In this document: positions 51,165-60,368 of the stretch, piece by piece
Layout: every line of letters starts with the position of its first letter
Numbering within the stretch: the first letter of the stretch is position 1
NCBI GenBank assembly: GCA_934132895.1
Contig: CAKPAG010000006.1
Location: 26,522 to 90,521 of the forward strand
Direction of reading: 5' to 3'
Source: an uncultured Clostridia bacterium
Lineage (GTDB): Bacteria > Bacillota > Clostridia > TANB77 > CAG-465
DNA length: 64,000 bases
Position numbers and translations under genes: made by a program
The notes under the pieces: generated by a model
Databases searched by the model: none
The model's input: the letters and a program-made list of their open reading frames with translations, nothing else
Told to the model about the DNA's origin: nothing

Positions 51165-52691
51165 TTATTTTTCTAGTTCAGGCTCTTTAGTTTTTTGTTC
51201 TACTATTTTTATTCCTTTTTCTTTTGCTCTTTCAATTTCCTCTTTTATTCTTTTCTTTGTAGAATAATCTATTTTATTAGGATCATACCAACAAAACAAA
51301 TAATCTGCTTTTAAATCTTTTCTTTTTAATAAAATTTCTTTTCTTTTTTCAGTTGAATTCATAATCTCTCCATATGTCATAGACAATTCTTCAAATTTAT
51401 TTTTATATGGAATGTTTTCTTCTCCTAAATTTGAATCCGCATTTTCAGATTTAGTTAAAATAATATTTTCTGGAGATATATTTTTAAATCCAACAGCAAA
51501 ACAAAAATGTCTTCTTTTGTCTATATCACCATTTTTATATAATGTAGTTGCAAGCTGCTTGGAACCTACCTGTAAAGTATCTAATCTATATCCAAGGTTA
51601 TTATTTTTATCTTCATTTTTTATTTCAAAACTTTTACTTGGTAATAAGGGATCTACACATTCATCTATATTTTCATTTAATATAAAATTTTTATACTTTT
51701 TTTCTAGTCCTAAACGAGATTTAAAACTTTCTTTTCTTCCTTGAATTATATCCTTTCCCTCTTTATATAGTTCTCTATTTATAATTAAATTTGTAAAGCA
51801 ATTTTTTAAAGCTTCTATATCTTCTAATCTATAAAAATGAAGAAGCATACCAGACATATTTTCTTCTTTATCAAATTTATTTTCTACTTTTTGTGGATCA
51901 TAAAGCTTATATATAATATCTCTCCTGTTTAACATTTCATAATTTTTATATATATTTTTCATCAATTTAGTAATAAACTCACTTTGAGTTACTTTAGCTT
52001 TTTTATTTATATCATTCAATTTATTTTTTTCTGGAATACCAACATCCTCTATATATTCAATATACTTAAGAAGTTCCTTACTATCTGAATTAATATCCGC
52101 CTTATTATTAGAACTTGCTATATATTCTAACCTACTCTTTAGCAATGGTAAATTATACCAATTTTCTACATCCTGTTTTTCCCACTCTAATTTATTTATC
52201 TTTTCCCTATCATTTTTAATTAATGCTTTTTTATTATTCTTTATAATATCAAAAATTCCATTTTTTAGCTCTTTATGAATATTTTCTCTATTATTCAAAA
52301 GCTCATTAATTTCATAGGTATCTATAAGTTCAAGAAATGTTTTTAAAACGATTTTATTTCTTGGCTCAAGCTTTGCGCCATCATTAAATAAAGAAAGAAA
52401 ACTTTCATTAATTTTATTCTCATCATAAGTTATTAAATCAGAATTTGAATACATAATAGCATATATTTTCATATAAGGATTTCTATTTATAACTCTTAGA
52501 ATATCCCCATTATAATACTCATATATCTTTTTGAAAGAAACAGGCGTCACATCAATTCGTTCTAAAAACGCTACTTCCTCTTCAGTGAAATCTCTAGAAT
52601 CAAATCTTTCATTATCACCTACAACATTTTCACATTCATAATTTAAATTTATTCCGATTTTTTTATTTAATAATTCTCTTATTGTTTTCAA
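51165..52691 (-). CDS. Hypothetical 508-residue protein
   Basis: No recognised family. The protein is rich in Lys, Asn and Glu and starts MKTIRELLNKKIGINLNYEC. It looks mostly helical until ~320. A more globular C-terminal region includes FCFAVGFKNISPENI and ADYLFCWYDPNKIDYSTKKR near residue 470. A closing lysine/glutamate-rich helix follows. No signal peptide, membrane helix or obvious catalytic motif is seen. It lies 12 bases downstream of tcdA on the same strand and may share its transcript. A role in secretion or as an effector cannot be excluded but is not supported. Confidence 0.7.
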   Translation of the reverse strand: MKTIRELLNKKIGINLNYECENVVGDNERFDSRDFTEEEVAFLERIDVTPVSFKKIYEYYNGDILRVINRNPYMKIYAIMYSNSDLITYDENKINESFLSLFNDGAKLEPRNKIVLKTFLELIDTYEINELLNNRENIHKELKNGIFDIIKNNKKALIKNDREKINKLEWEKQDVENWYNLPLLKSRLEYIASSNNKADINSDSKELLKYIEYIEDVGIPEKNKLNDINKKAKVTQSEFITKLMKNIYKNYEMLNRRDIIYKLYDPQKVENKFDKEENMSGMLLHFYRLEDIEALKNCFTNLIINRELYKEGKDIIQGRKESFKSRLGLEKKYKNFILNENIDECVDPLLPSKSFEIKNEDKNNNLGYRLDTLQVGSKQLATTLYKNGDIDKRRHFCFAVGFKNISPENIILTKSENADSNLGEENIPYKNKFEELSMTYGEIMNSTEKRKEILLKRKDLKADYLFCWYDPNKIDYSTKKRIKEEIERAKEKGIKIVEQKTKEPELEK

Positions 52692-52703
52692 TAAAAAAAC
52701 TCC

Positions 52704-53411
52704 TTATTTTATACTATCTTTTACTACTTCAGAAGCCATTATAAGGCCACCAACAGATGGTACAAACGAAACACTTCCTAATGTATTTTGATATATCTTC
52801 TTTTCTTCTTCTGTCTTTTTCTTTGGTAATTCAGTTGAATATACCACTTTTTGTTTTTTTATTCCTTCTGCTTTTAATATTTTTCTTATTTTTTTAGCCA
52901 AAGGGCAAGTGTTTGTTTTATATATATCAGTTACTTCTATTTTAAGTGGATCTAATTTATTTGCCATTCCCATTGAAGATATACATTTTATATTTCTTTT
53001 ATTTGCTTCTAAAATTATAGCTATTTTTGCTTCTATATTATCTACACAATCAAGTACATAATCATAATTTACCATATCAAAAATAGCTTCAATATTATCT
53101 TTGGTTATATTTTCATATATTGCATCAACTACTATTTTTTCGTTTATATTATTTATTCTTTTTTGTGCAACTTCTACCTTTTTCTTTCCAACGGTATCTA
53201 AAGTAGCTATAATTTGCCTATTTAGATTAGTAATATCTACTGTGTCTTTATCTACAATGGTAATATTTCCTACTCCAATTCTTGCTAATGCTTCTAATGC
53301 AAATGAACCTACTCCACCTATCCCGCATATTAAAACGTGTTTATCTTTTAATTTTTCTACATTTTCTTTTCCTAATAAAATCTCAGTTCTTTGATAAATT
53401 TCATCATTCAT
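52704..53411 (-). CDS. tcdA: tRNA threonylcarbamoyladenosine dehydratase (TcdA, ThiF family)
   Basis: TcdA converts t6A37 in tRNA to its cyclic form using ATP. The 235-residue protein has the ATP-binding CGIGGVGSFALEALARIGVG near residue 30, DKDTVDITNLNRQ near 54 and the ATP-contacting VLDCVDNIEAKI segment near 120. SVPSVGGLIMASEVV-like sequence ends it. ThiF/MoeB paralogues are excluded because no rhodanese or ThiS context exists and the ending is TcdA-like. It lies between the U32 gene and the 508-residue unknown. Confidence 0.93.
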   Translation of the reverse strand: MNDEIYQRTEILLGKENVEKLKDKHVLICGIGGVGSFALEALARIGVGNITIVDKDTVDITNLNRQIIATLDTVGKKKVEVAQKRINNINEKIVVDAIYENITKDNIEAIFDMVNYDYVLDCVDNIEAKIAIILEANKRNIKCISSMGMANKLDPLKIEVTDIYKTNTCPLAKKIRKILKAEGIKKQKVVYSTELPKKKTEEEKKIYQNTLGSVSFVPSVGGLIMASEVVKDSIK

Positions 53412-53429
53412 ATTTTAACTCTCTTTTCT

Positions 53430-54680
53430 CTATTTTTTTCTTCTTATTACAGTATTTGGTTTTAAGTTATCATATGGGATAAATATTTTTACTTGTTGTC
53501 CCTTTATTCCTGGATTTATTGTATCTATAGCTTCACCTTTTTTTATATCATAAAGTCTAGTAATCTCAAAAGGTTTCTCATCAATACTGTTTGGATCTAA
53601 AACTTCCATTTTATCATCTATACTTAATTTATTTTTTATTTCTACAACATATATATTATCTTTTTCATGCGATATAACTTTAGCTCCATATTCATAATCT
53701 AAATTGTCACTCTTACCATCAAAATCATGTATATCTTGATTTTTAGAATCTGAAAAATAGAATTCAGATAGTCCCCTAGTTTTTACCTTAAGTAGTTCAG
53801 GCAAATATTTATTATAGTCATATTCGTTTCCTTTTCCCTTTTCTTTTAAAGCGTAATAATCATCTATTGCTTGTCTATATGTTCTAACTACAGTTGCTAA
53901 ATAATAGTCAGTTTTAAGTCTTCCTTCAATTTTTAAACTATCTACTCCCATATCTAAAATAGTTGGTATTTCTTTTATAAGGCACATATCTTTTGACGAA
54001 AAAATATATGTACCTTTTTCATCAAAATCTAAGTTTACAACACTATCTGGATTATTTACTTCACTTGCATAAATGTTATACTGCCATCTGCAACTTTGTG
54101 CACAATCTCCAAGATTTGCACATCTTCCATTTAAGTATTTGCTTAAATAACAACGTCCAGAATATGCAAAACAAATTGCGCCATGTATAAACATTTCTAC
54201 TTCTAAATCTTTAGGTTTATTTTCCATTATATATTTTATTCTGTCTTTACTTAATTCACGTGCAAGTATTACTCTTTTAGCGCCATAACTTTGCCAAAAT
54301 TTAGCAGCCTCTAAACTTACAGTATTTGCTTGTGTACTTATGTGTATCTCCATATCAGGCGCTATTTCTTTTATCTTCGATATAACACCTACATCACTTG
54401 CAATGATTGCATCTGCTCCTATTTTATCTAGCCTTTTTATTTCACGCTCTATTTCTTCATAATCTTCGTCTTGAGCATATATGTTCAATGCAACATATAC
54501 TTTTTTATTAATGCTATGTGCATATTTTATTGTATCTTCTAATGTGTCGGAATTCATCTCTGCTCTTGTTCTCAATGATAATTTTGATGTACCAGCATAT
54601 ACTGCATCTGCTCCATACATAAATGCAATTTTAGCTTTTTCTAAGCTCCCCGCTGGGGCTAATAATTCTACTTTTTTCAT
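53430..54680 (-). CDS. Peptidase U32-family tRNA/rRNA hydroxylation protein
   Basis: A 416-residue U32-family protein. Members such as TrhP and RlhA hydroxylate tRNA or rRNA; others are collagenase-like. The signature FIHGAICFAYSGRCYLSKYL is near residue 165, followed by the NGRCANLGDCAQSCRWQY cysteine cluster, which probably binds a metal cluster. The N-terminus LLAPAGSLEKAKIAFMYGAD is typical. I start at the ATG at 54680, after AAGGAGAAA; an in-frame start 22 codons upstream has no ribosome binding site and adds an untypical tail. It is the upstream neighbour of tcdA, both acting on tRNA, with 18 bases between. Confidence 0.9.
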   Translation of the reverse strand: MKKVELLAPAGSLEKAKIAFMYGADAVYAGTSKLSLRTRAEMNSDTLEDTIKYAHSINKKVYVALNIYAQDEDYEEIEREIKRLDKIGADAIIASDVGVISKIKEIAPDMEIHISTQANTVSLEAAKFWQSYGAKRVILARELSKDRIKYIMENKPKDLEVEMFIHGAICFAYSGRCYLSKYLNGRCANLGDCAQSCRWQYNIYASEVNNPDSVVNLDFDEKGTYIFSSKDMCLIKEIPTILDMGVDSLKIEGRLKTDYYLATVVRTYRQAIDDYYALKEKGKGNEYDYNKYLPELLKVKTRGLSEFYFSDSKNQDIHDFDGKSDNLDYEYGAKVISHEKDNIYVVEIKNKLSIDDKMEVLDPNSIDEKPFEITRLYDIKKGEAIDTINPGIKGQQVKIFIPYDNLKPNTVIRRKK

Positions 54681-54857
54681 TTTTTTCTCCTTATATTCAA
54701 CGCAATAATTATACCATATTTTATAACCTATGTAAATAACTAGCATTGATTTATGTCCACCATATTTATTTAATTTATATCAACATCATAAATTTAGAAC
54801 AAAATCTATTGAATATTTTTTTAATATATGCTATTCTAGATATATGAGGTGACATAT

Positions 54858-55037
54858 ATGAACGATGAGTTAGGCACAGTTATATTTGAAGGAAAAATGT
54901 ATAACTTAGATAAAATGAATTCTGAAGAACTAAAATCTCTTATATTAAAAATGGAAAAGAACTATGAAAAACTTGAAAAACAAGCTGAAATTTTAGCTGG
55001 TAATTACTCACAAGAAGAGGTGAATAAAAATGAATAG
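54858..55037 (+). CDS. Small acidic protein (59 aa) co-encoded with the LEA-like gene
   Basis: Starts MNDELGTVIFEGKMYNLDKM at the ATG at 54858, with GAGGTG six bases upstream. The last 30 residues form a charged helix (LKSLILKMEKNYEKLEKQAE). Its last eight bases overlap the start of the next gene, and the downstream ribosome binding site lies inside it, so translation is probably coupled. No family is recognised. Confidence 0.7.
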   Translation: MNDELGTVIFEGKMYNLDKMNSEELKSLILKMEKNYEKLEKQAEILAGNYSQEEVNKNE

Positions 55038-56424
55038 ATTTGTTACTCAAGCATCTAATGAAAAAGAACAAAAAATATCAGAATTAATAGGAGAATTAAA
55101 AAAAGCTGTAATAGATTTAGGTAAAGCTAAAATTGCATATACACGTTCAAAGTCAAAAGAAAATGCTATAGAAGCTATAACAAAATGTAAGGATGGAATA
55201 TATTCAGCTGCTAAAAATGCTAAAATAAACTTAGAAGATAACAGTAATAAATATGAAGACACAAGAAATGAAGTAAATAAAATATTAACTGAATATGAAC
55301 TAGCAATTGGTGCTTTAAAAGGAGCTTATGAAAAAACTTCTAGAGAAAACACATTAAAACTTACTGAGCTTTACGCCAAAAAAGACGAATTACTAGCAGA
55401 TTTTTCTATACTACAAGATAAAAGAAAAGAACATATAGAATTAAATGAAGAAAAGCTAAATGAAAAACTTGCTCCTATAGAAGCTGAAAAAGCTAAGTAT
55501 GAAAATGATGCAATAATTGCTATTCAAAATGGTGATTATGAAAAATCAAAAGAATTACTAAATAAATGTGATGAATTAAAACTTGCTATTTATAGAGAAG
55601 AAGAAAAATATAGTCATATGCCAAATCCATACACAGAAAATTTAAAGAAAAATATGAAAGAATATAAAGAATGTAAAAAGCAAATTGAAGAAATGGAAGA
55701 TTTGGCAGAAGACTTAGAGTATAACTTTAAAGATGCTTGTGAAGAATCTTTAGAAAATAAAAAACAAGCATTAGCTAAAGTAGAAAACAACAAAGTCTTT
55801 GATAAAATAAAGGGATTTTTATCTAAATCTATTTTAAAAAATATAAACAAAGCGCAAAAATTTCAAAAAAATACTTTAATTCCAATGAAAAATAATGTAA
55901 AAAAATTTGCTGATTCTGTACCAGAAAAAGCAGAAGCTATGAAAGAAAAATCAAAATCAAGATTTAGTGAAATAATGTCTAAAGGAAAAGAAATGTTTAA
56001 AGATGTTAAAGAAAAAGTAGTAGAAAAAACTAGAGATACACGTGATTTTGTAAGTGATAAAGTTCAAGATGCTAAAGAAGAAGTCTCTCAAGCTAAAGAT
56101 TTTACTTTAGGAAAAGTTTCGCAGGCTAAAGACTTTGCTATGGAAAAAGCGGAAAATATATATGATTTCGCTAATGCTAAAATACAAGATTCAAAAGAGG
56201 GCATATCTCAAGCAAGAGATTATCTTAGCGGAAAGACTTACCAAGCAATCGAGGCTGCTTACGACTTTGGAGTAAATACAAAGGCTAAGGGAAGAGAAAG
56301 TGCAATTAATTTTCTAGAAAGAAAAGCAAAATCTATGAATGAAAAAGCCGAAAATATGAAAGAAAAAAATAAGGAATTAGAAGAAAAATATAACAAACGA
56401 AATAATGAAAAAGCTTTATTTTAG
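55030..56424 (+). CDS. Long helical protein with LEA-like repeats
   Basis: A 464-residue, highly charged helical protein without a signal peptide or membrane helix. Residues 1-245 are predicted coiled coil (KDELLADFSILQDKRKEHIE and similar). The region 290-460 carries 11-residue-like amphipathic repeats such as EEVSQAKDFTLGKVSQAKDF and KAENIYDFANAKIQDSKEG, resembling LEA/apolipoprotein-type segments. Such sequences often protect membranes or proteins from dehydration. That fits a spore former, but this link is inference. It is co-transcribed with the 59-residue protein before it. Confidence 0.75.
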   Translation: MNRFVTQASNEKEQKISELIGELKKAVIDLGKAKIAYTRSKSKENAIEAITKCKDGIYSAAKNAKINLEDNSNKYEDTRNEVNKILTEYELAIGALKGAYEKTSRENTLKLTELYAKKDELLADFSILQDKRKEHIELNEEKLNEKLAPIEAEKAKYENDAIIAIQNGDYEKSKELLNKCDELKLAIYREEEKYSHMPNPYTENLKKNMKEYKECKKQIEEMEDLAEDLEYNFKDACEESLENKKQALAKVENNKVFDKIKGFLSKSILKNINKAQKFQKNTLIPMKNNVKKFADSVPEKAEAMKEKSKSRFSEIMSKGKEMFKDVKEKVVEKTRDTRDFVSDKVQDAKEEVSQAKDFTLGKVSQAKDFAMEKAENIYDFANAKIQDSKEGISQARDYLSGKTYQAIEAAYDFGVNTKAKGRESAINFLERKAKSMNEKAENMKEKNKELEEKYNKRNNEKALF

Positions 56425-56434
56425 TAAAATTTTA

Positions 56435-56479
56435 AAAAGTAACTTAGTAGCCATAAAACAGGCTACTTAAGTTACTTTT
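56435..56479 (+). terminator. Bidirectional terminator between the LEA-like gene and pheT
   Basis: AAAAGTAACTTAGTAGCC (56435-56452) pairs with GGCTACTTAAGTTACTTTT (56461-56479), with one bulged base. The pheT stop is nine bases beyond. Confidence 0.9.
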
Positions 56480-56487
56480 AATATACA

Positions 56488-58872
56488 TTAAACTGCAACA
56501 ATCATATTATTATTCTTTAACACTGTTATTAACTTATCTCTTTCTGAGTCGATTTCTTCCTTAGTAAGGGTACTATCATAAGAAGCTAACTTAAATTTAA
56601 TTGTTACATTTTTCTTATTCTTTAATTTTATTTCATCTTCATAGATATCTACTAAGCTATATTCTTGTAAATATTTTAAATTAGCATTTAATATGACATT
56701 TTCAATATCAAAATATTTAGTATTCTTATCTACAGTTATAGAAAGATCAAAATCAACCGCTTGATATCTACTTATTTCTTTATATATTACTTTTTCCTCT
56801 TCTATTTGAGACAATTTATCCATATCTATTTCTGCTAAAACTATATTTGCTTTTTTATTTATTTTGTCTTTTACAATAGGGTTTACCACTGTAACGTATC
56901 CAATATTTTCAGCAACATTTTTTAAAACAAAAGAATTAACAGGATGTACGAAGTTATAATCTACTACATTATTTTCTACATAATCTAGCGTTATATTTTT
57001 ATTTACTTTTGTTATACTATCAATCATTGATTTAAGTTTAAATAGTAATTCTTCTTCTGAACTTTTAACACTTGAAATTCCTATTCCAAGGATTTTATGT
57101 TCAACACAATCCTTACCATCAAAATTATATTCAAAAGTTCTACCTATCTCAAATATTCCTATTTCATCGTAGTTTTTTATATTTTTTTCTATGCCACAAA
57201 GTATTGTAGGTCCCATATTATATCTTAAAACACTATCTTGTCTATTTAGTCCATTAACAATTTTTAAGTTATCATGAGTTTCAATTCCAAGTTCAGCATT
57301 TTCCTTAGTATTATACCATACATAACTATGTATCTCTGACATTCCATATTTTAGTGCTAATATCTCTTTTGCAGAGTATTCTAGTTTTCTAGATTTATCT
57401 TCTCTTACAGGAACTACTTCACATAGTTTAGTTTGAGGAACAATATTATCATATCCATAAATTCTTGATATTTCTTCAATTATATCTGCTTTTCCTGATA
57501 CATCTTTAGTAGCTCTAAATGATGGTACTGTTATATGAATACTTTCATTATCTTTTCTTTCTACTTTAAACTCTAAAGCTTTTAATGTATCTATTATTTC
57601 TTCTAAACTTAACTCGACACCTATTTTTTTATTAATATATTCCCTTGAAATATCAATAGTAATTTCTGGATATTTTTTAACATATTCATCGCTAAATCTA
57701 GATGTTACTTTTATTTTACTATCTTCATCCTTTAATACTTTTACAAAACGTTCAACTGCTATTTTTGTAAGAGAAGGATCTAAAGTTTTTTCATATCTTG
57801 CAGAAGCATCTGTTCTTAGAGCAAGTGCACTTGCTGTTTTTCTTACCTTTACTGCATCAAAGTTTGCTGATTCCAAGAAAAGTGATGTTGTGCTATCTGT
57901 TATTTCTGTATTCTGTCCTCCCATAACACCAGCTATTGCTACAGGTGTATTTTCATTACATATCATCATAGTATCTTTTGGAAGCGTTCTTTTTACATCA
58001 TCTAAAGTTATAAATTCTTCTTCTTTATCTAAAGTTTTAACATTTATTGCTTTTATAAACTCCTTGTCAAATGCATGCATAGGTTGACCAAGTTCTAGCA
58101 TAATGTAATTTGTCATATCTACTAGTAAACTTTTTGACCTTAAACCACAATAATATAGTCTTGTTTTCATTTTATATGAAGCTTGTTTTTTAGTAACGTT
58201 TTCTATAGTTAATGCACTATACCTAAAGCACAAATCTTTTGCTTCAATATTTATATTCAATTTTTCTAGATCTTTATATTTTTCTAAATCTTCTACTTCA
58301 AGTGGTTTTAATTCTCTTTTTGTTATAGCTGCAATTTCTCTTGCAATACCATAATGTCCCCATAAATCAGGTCTATTAGTTAATGATTTGTTATCTACTT
58401 CAAATATTATATCATCAACTGGTATTATTTCTTTTACATCAGTTCCTACTTTTGTATCATCATCAAATACAATAATTCCTGAGTGATCATCACTAATTCC
58501 TAACTCTTTTTCTGACAAGCACATACCACAACTTTCATGTCCAGCAATAGTTGTTTTTTCTATTTTTATTCCTTGAACCGAACTTCCTTCTTTGGCAAAT
58601 GCTACTTTTATCCCTTCTTTTACATTAGGTGCTCCACAAATACAGTTTACCTTTTCATTTCCTGTATCTACCACAAGAGCATGTAATTTCTTAGAATTTT
58701 CCACATTCTCCACACTTACAATTTTTGCAACAACTATATCTTTTATATTTTTTCCATACTCAATTATTCCCTCAACTTCAGCAGTAGAAAGTGTAAAATT
58801 ATTTATTACCTTTTTTATATCTATTCCATCTAAATTAACAAAGTCTCTTATCCAATTTGTTGAAATATACAT
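56488..58872 (-). CDS. pheT: Phenylalanyl-tRNA synthetase beta subunit
   Basis: PheT forms the alpha2-beta2 enzyme that charges tRNA-Phe. The 794-residue protein has an N-terminal tRNA-binding OB domain (about 40-150), the B3/B4 editing domain, B5 domain and catalytic-like core, and a C-terminal anticodon-binding fold (YKEISRYQAVDFDLSITVDK). Length is normal. It follows pheS by 34 bases in the same transcript under T-box control. Confidence 0.97.
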   Translation of the reverse strand: MYISTNWIRDFVNLDGIDIKKVINNFTLSTAEVEGIIEYGKNIKDIVVAKIVSVENVENSKKLHALVVDTGNEKVNCICGAPNVKEGIKVAFAKEGSSVQGIKIEKTTIAGHESCGMCLSEKELGISDDHSGIIVFDDDTKVGTDVKEIIPVDDIIFEVDNKSLTNRPDLWGHYGIAREIAAITKRELKPLEVEDLEKYKDLEKLNINIEAKDLCFRYSALTIENVTKKQASYKMKTRLYYCGLRSKSLLVDMTNYIMLELGQPMHAFDKEFIKAINVKTLDKEEEFITLDDVKRTLPKDTMMICNENTPVAIAGVMGGQNTEITDSTTSLFLESANFDAVKVRKTASALALRTDASARYEKTLDPSLTKIAVERFVKVLKDEDSKIKVTSRFSDEYVKKYPEITIDISREYINKKIGVELSLEEIIDTLKALEFKVERKDNESIHITVPSFRATKDVSGKADIIEEISRIYGYDNIVPQTKLCEVVPVREDKSRKLEYSAKEILALKYGMSEIHSYVWYNTKENAELGIETHDNLKIVNGLNRQDSVLRYNMGPTILCGIEKNIKNYDEIGIFEIGRTFEYNFDGKDCVEHKILGIGISSVKSSEEELLFKLKSMIDSITKVNKNITLDYVENNVVDYNFVHPVNSFVLKNVAENIGYVTVVNPIVKDKINKKANIVLAEIDMDKLSQIEEEKVIYKEISRYQAVDFDLSITVDKNTKYFDIENVILNANLKYLQEYSLVDIYEDEIKLKNKKNVTIKFKLASYDSTLTKEEIDSERDKLITVLKNNNMIVAV

Positions 58873-58906
58873 TTCATTTCCTCCTTATCTTTCTTTATTA
58901 TTTTTA

Positions 58907-59935
58907 TTACTTAATATCAATCTGTTTTAAACTTCTTAAATCACATGAATTTAAAACTCTTAAATCATTAATTCCATATTTCATCATTGCAAGACGTGAA
59001 AGTCCAAGTCCAAATGCAAAACCAGAGTACTCTTCAGGATCTATTCCTCCCATTTTAAGTACATTTGGATGTATCATACCACATGGACAAAGTTCTATCC
59101 AACCTCCGTGTTTACATACCTTACATCCTTCTCCACCACAATACAAACATTTTATATCTAGTTCAAATCCAGGTTCAACAAATGGGAAAAATCCAGGTCT
59201 AAGTCTTACCTCTACATCTTTTTTAAATATCTCTGAAAGTAATGTTTTCATAAAATAAATTAAGTTTGCAATTGATACATCTTTATCAATCATCATTCCT
59301 TCCATTTGGAAAAATGTGTTTTCATGAGATGCATCTAATTCCTCATTTCTAAAACATCTTCCAGGAAAAATAGCCTTTAAAGGAGTTCCATATTTTTTCA
59401 TTATTTTGTTTTGAGCTGCTGATGTTTGAGTTTTTAAAAGTTCTCCATTTTCAAGCCAAAATGTATCTTGCATATCACGTGCAGGGTGATGCTTTGGAAC
59501 ATTTACTGCTTCAAAATTGTTATATTCAGTTTCAACTTCATTTCCATCCTCAACTGTAAAGCCCATACTTTCAAAAATCTCTTCAAGTTCTTTTTGTACT
59601 ACAGTAATCGGATGAAGTGAACCAATATTCAAATCCGAAGGAACAGTTAAATCAATTTTTTTCGCTTTTTTTATTTTATCTTCATATTCTTTTTGTTTTA
59701 ATTCTTGTTTTTTAATTTCAACTTCTTCCTCTATTTTTTGTCTTAAACTATTTGCACTTGAAGCAATCTCTTTTCTTTTTGATTGTTCAACTAATTTCAG
59801 ATTCTTAAGTATTTCTATCACTTTTCCTTTTTTTCCAAGATATTCTATTCTTAGAGCTTCAATATCTTCACTTGTTTTGACTTCTAAAATTTTTCTTTTA
59901 GCTTCTTCTTTTAAGCTATTAATTTTTTCTAACAT
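58907..59935 (-). CDS. pheS: Phenylalanyl-tRNA synthetase alpha subunit
   Basis: The catalytic subunit joins Phe to tRNA-Phe. The 342-residue protein has a coiled-coil N-terminus and class II motifs: motif 2 IFPGRCFRNEELDASHENTF near 205 and motif 3 FGLGLSRLAMMKYG near 315. The start is the ATG at 59935, next to TAGGAGGAATT; a longer form starting 15 codons upstream reads into the T-box terminator region. It is regulated by the T-box upstream. Confidence 0.97.
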   Translation of the reverse strand: MLEKINSLKEEAKRKILEVKTSEDIEALRIEYLGKKGKVIEILKNLKLVEQSKRKEIASSANSLRQKIEEEVEIKKQELKQKEYEDKIKKAKKIDLTVPSDLNIGSLHPITVVQKELEEIFESMGFTVEDGNEVETEYNNFEAVNVPKHHPARDMQDTFWLENGELLKTQTSAAQNKIMKKYGTPLKAIFPGRCFRNEELDASHENTFFQMEGMMIDKDVSIANLIYFMKTLLSEIFKKDVEVRLRPGFFPFVEPGFELDIKCLYCGGEGCKVCKHGGWIELCPCGMIHPNVLKMGGIDPEEYSGFAFGLGLSRLAMMKYGINDLRVLNSCDLRSLKQIDIK

Positions 59936-59968
59936 ATTAATTCCTCCTAAACACCTAAAAATACATAC

Positions 59969-60246
59969 AAAAAAACTCAAATCTATCCCTTAATTAGGAC
60001 GAAATGAGTTTTCCGCGTTACCACCTAAATTCAGTTAATTTTAAATTAACTGCTCTCAACTACAGCTATCACAGGCTTACCTGCTTTTTCCTACTTAGAT
60101 TATTCTTATTTTTTCCTTTAAGAAAAAGACCTCCAAAGTGAAATTTCATCAAAGATACATTAACAAACTTACAGCCAATGGTTTGTATTCTCTAAAATGT
60201 ATAACCTTTAACTACTTTGCTTTATCATAGGTTTTAATATCAAATT
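59969..60246 (-). promoter_or_regulatory. T-box riboswitch controlling pheST
   Basis: The 433-base gap before pheS holds a full T-box leader. The minus strand contains the conserved AGGTGGTAACGCGG element (60013-60026), followed by a terminator stem (AAAACTCA... TTTGAGTTTT, 59969-60012). Upstream, the stem I region includes AGAGAATAC and a specifier-like TTTCAC, giving a UUC phenylalanine codon. Uncharged tRNA-Phe should favour the antiterminator and pheST expression. Confidence 0.92.
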
Positions 60247-60252
60247 ACATTT

Positions 60253-60281
60253 ATTATACAACTATTTTTTTTACTTGTCAA
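60253..60281 (-). promoter_or_regulatory. Sigma-A promoter of the pheST T-box leader
   Basis: TTGACA (60276-60281), 17 bases and TATAAT (60253-60258) on the minus strand, a perfect consensus seven bases before the leader. Confidence 0.88.
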
Positions 60282-60323
60282 TAATTTTAAAGTACTTTTT
60301 AATCTAAAAGGAAAAAGATAACA

Positions 60324-60358
60324 TAAAAGACAAAGGTTCAGTGTTTCTTTGTCTTTTA
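60324..60358 (-). terminator. Terminator of gyrA
   Basis: TAAAAGACAAAG (60324-60335) pairs with CTTTGTCTTTTA (60347-60358), with a U run on the minus strand, 10 bases after the gyrA stop. Confidence 0.85.
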
Positions 60359-60368
60359 TTATATATTT

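Noticed and set aside
52704..53411. ThiF or MoeB instead of TcdA
   Set aside because: No sulfur-carrier or thiamine/molybdopterin genes are near, and the C-terminal sequence is TcdA-like; it also neighbours a tRNA-modification-type U32 gene.
58857..59258. A 133-codon plus-strand frame
   Set aside because: Antisense to pheS and lacking any start signal.
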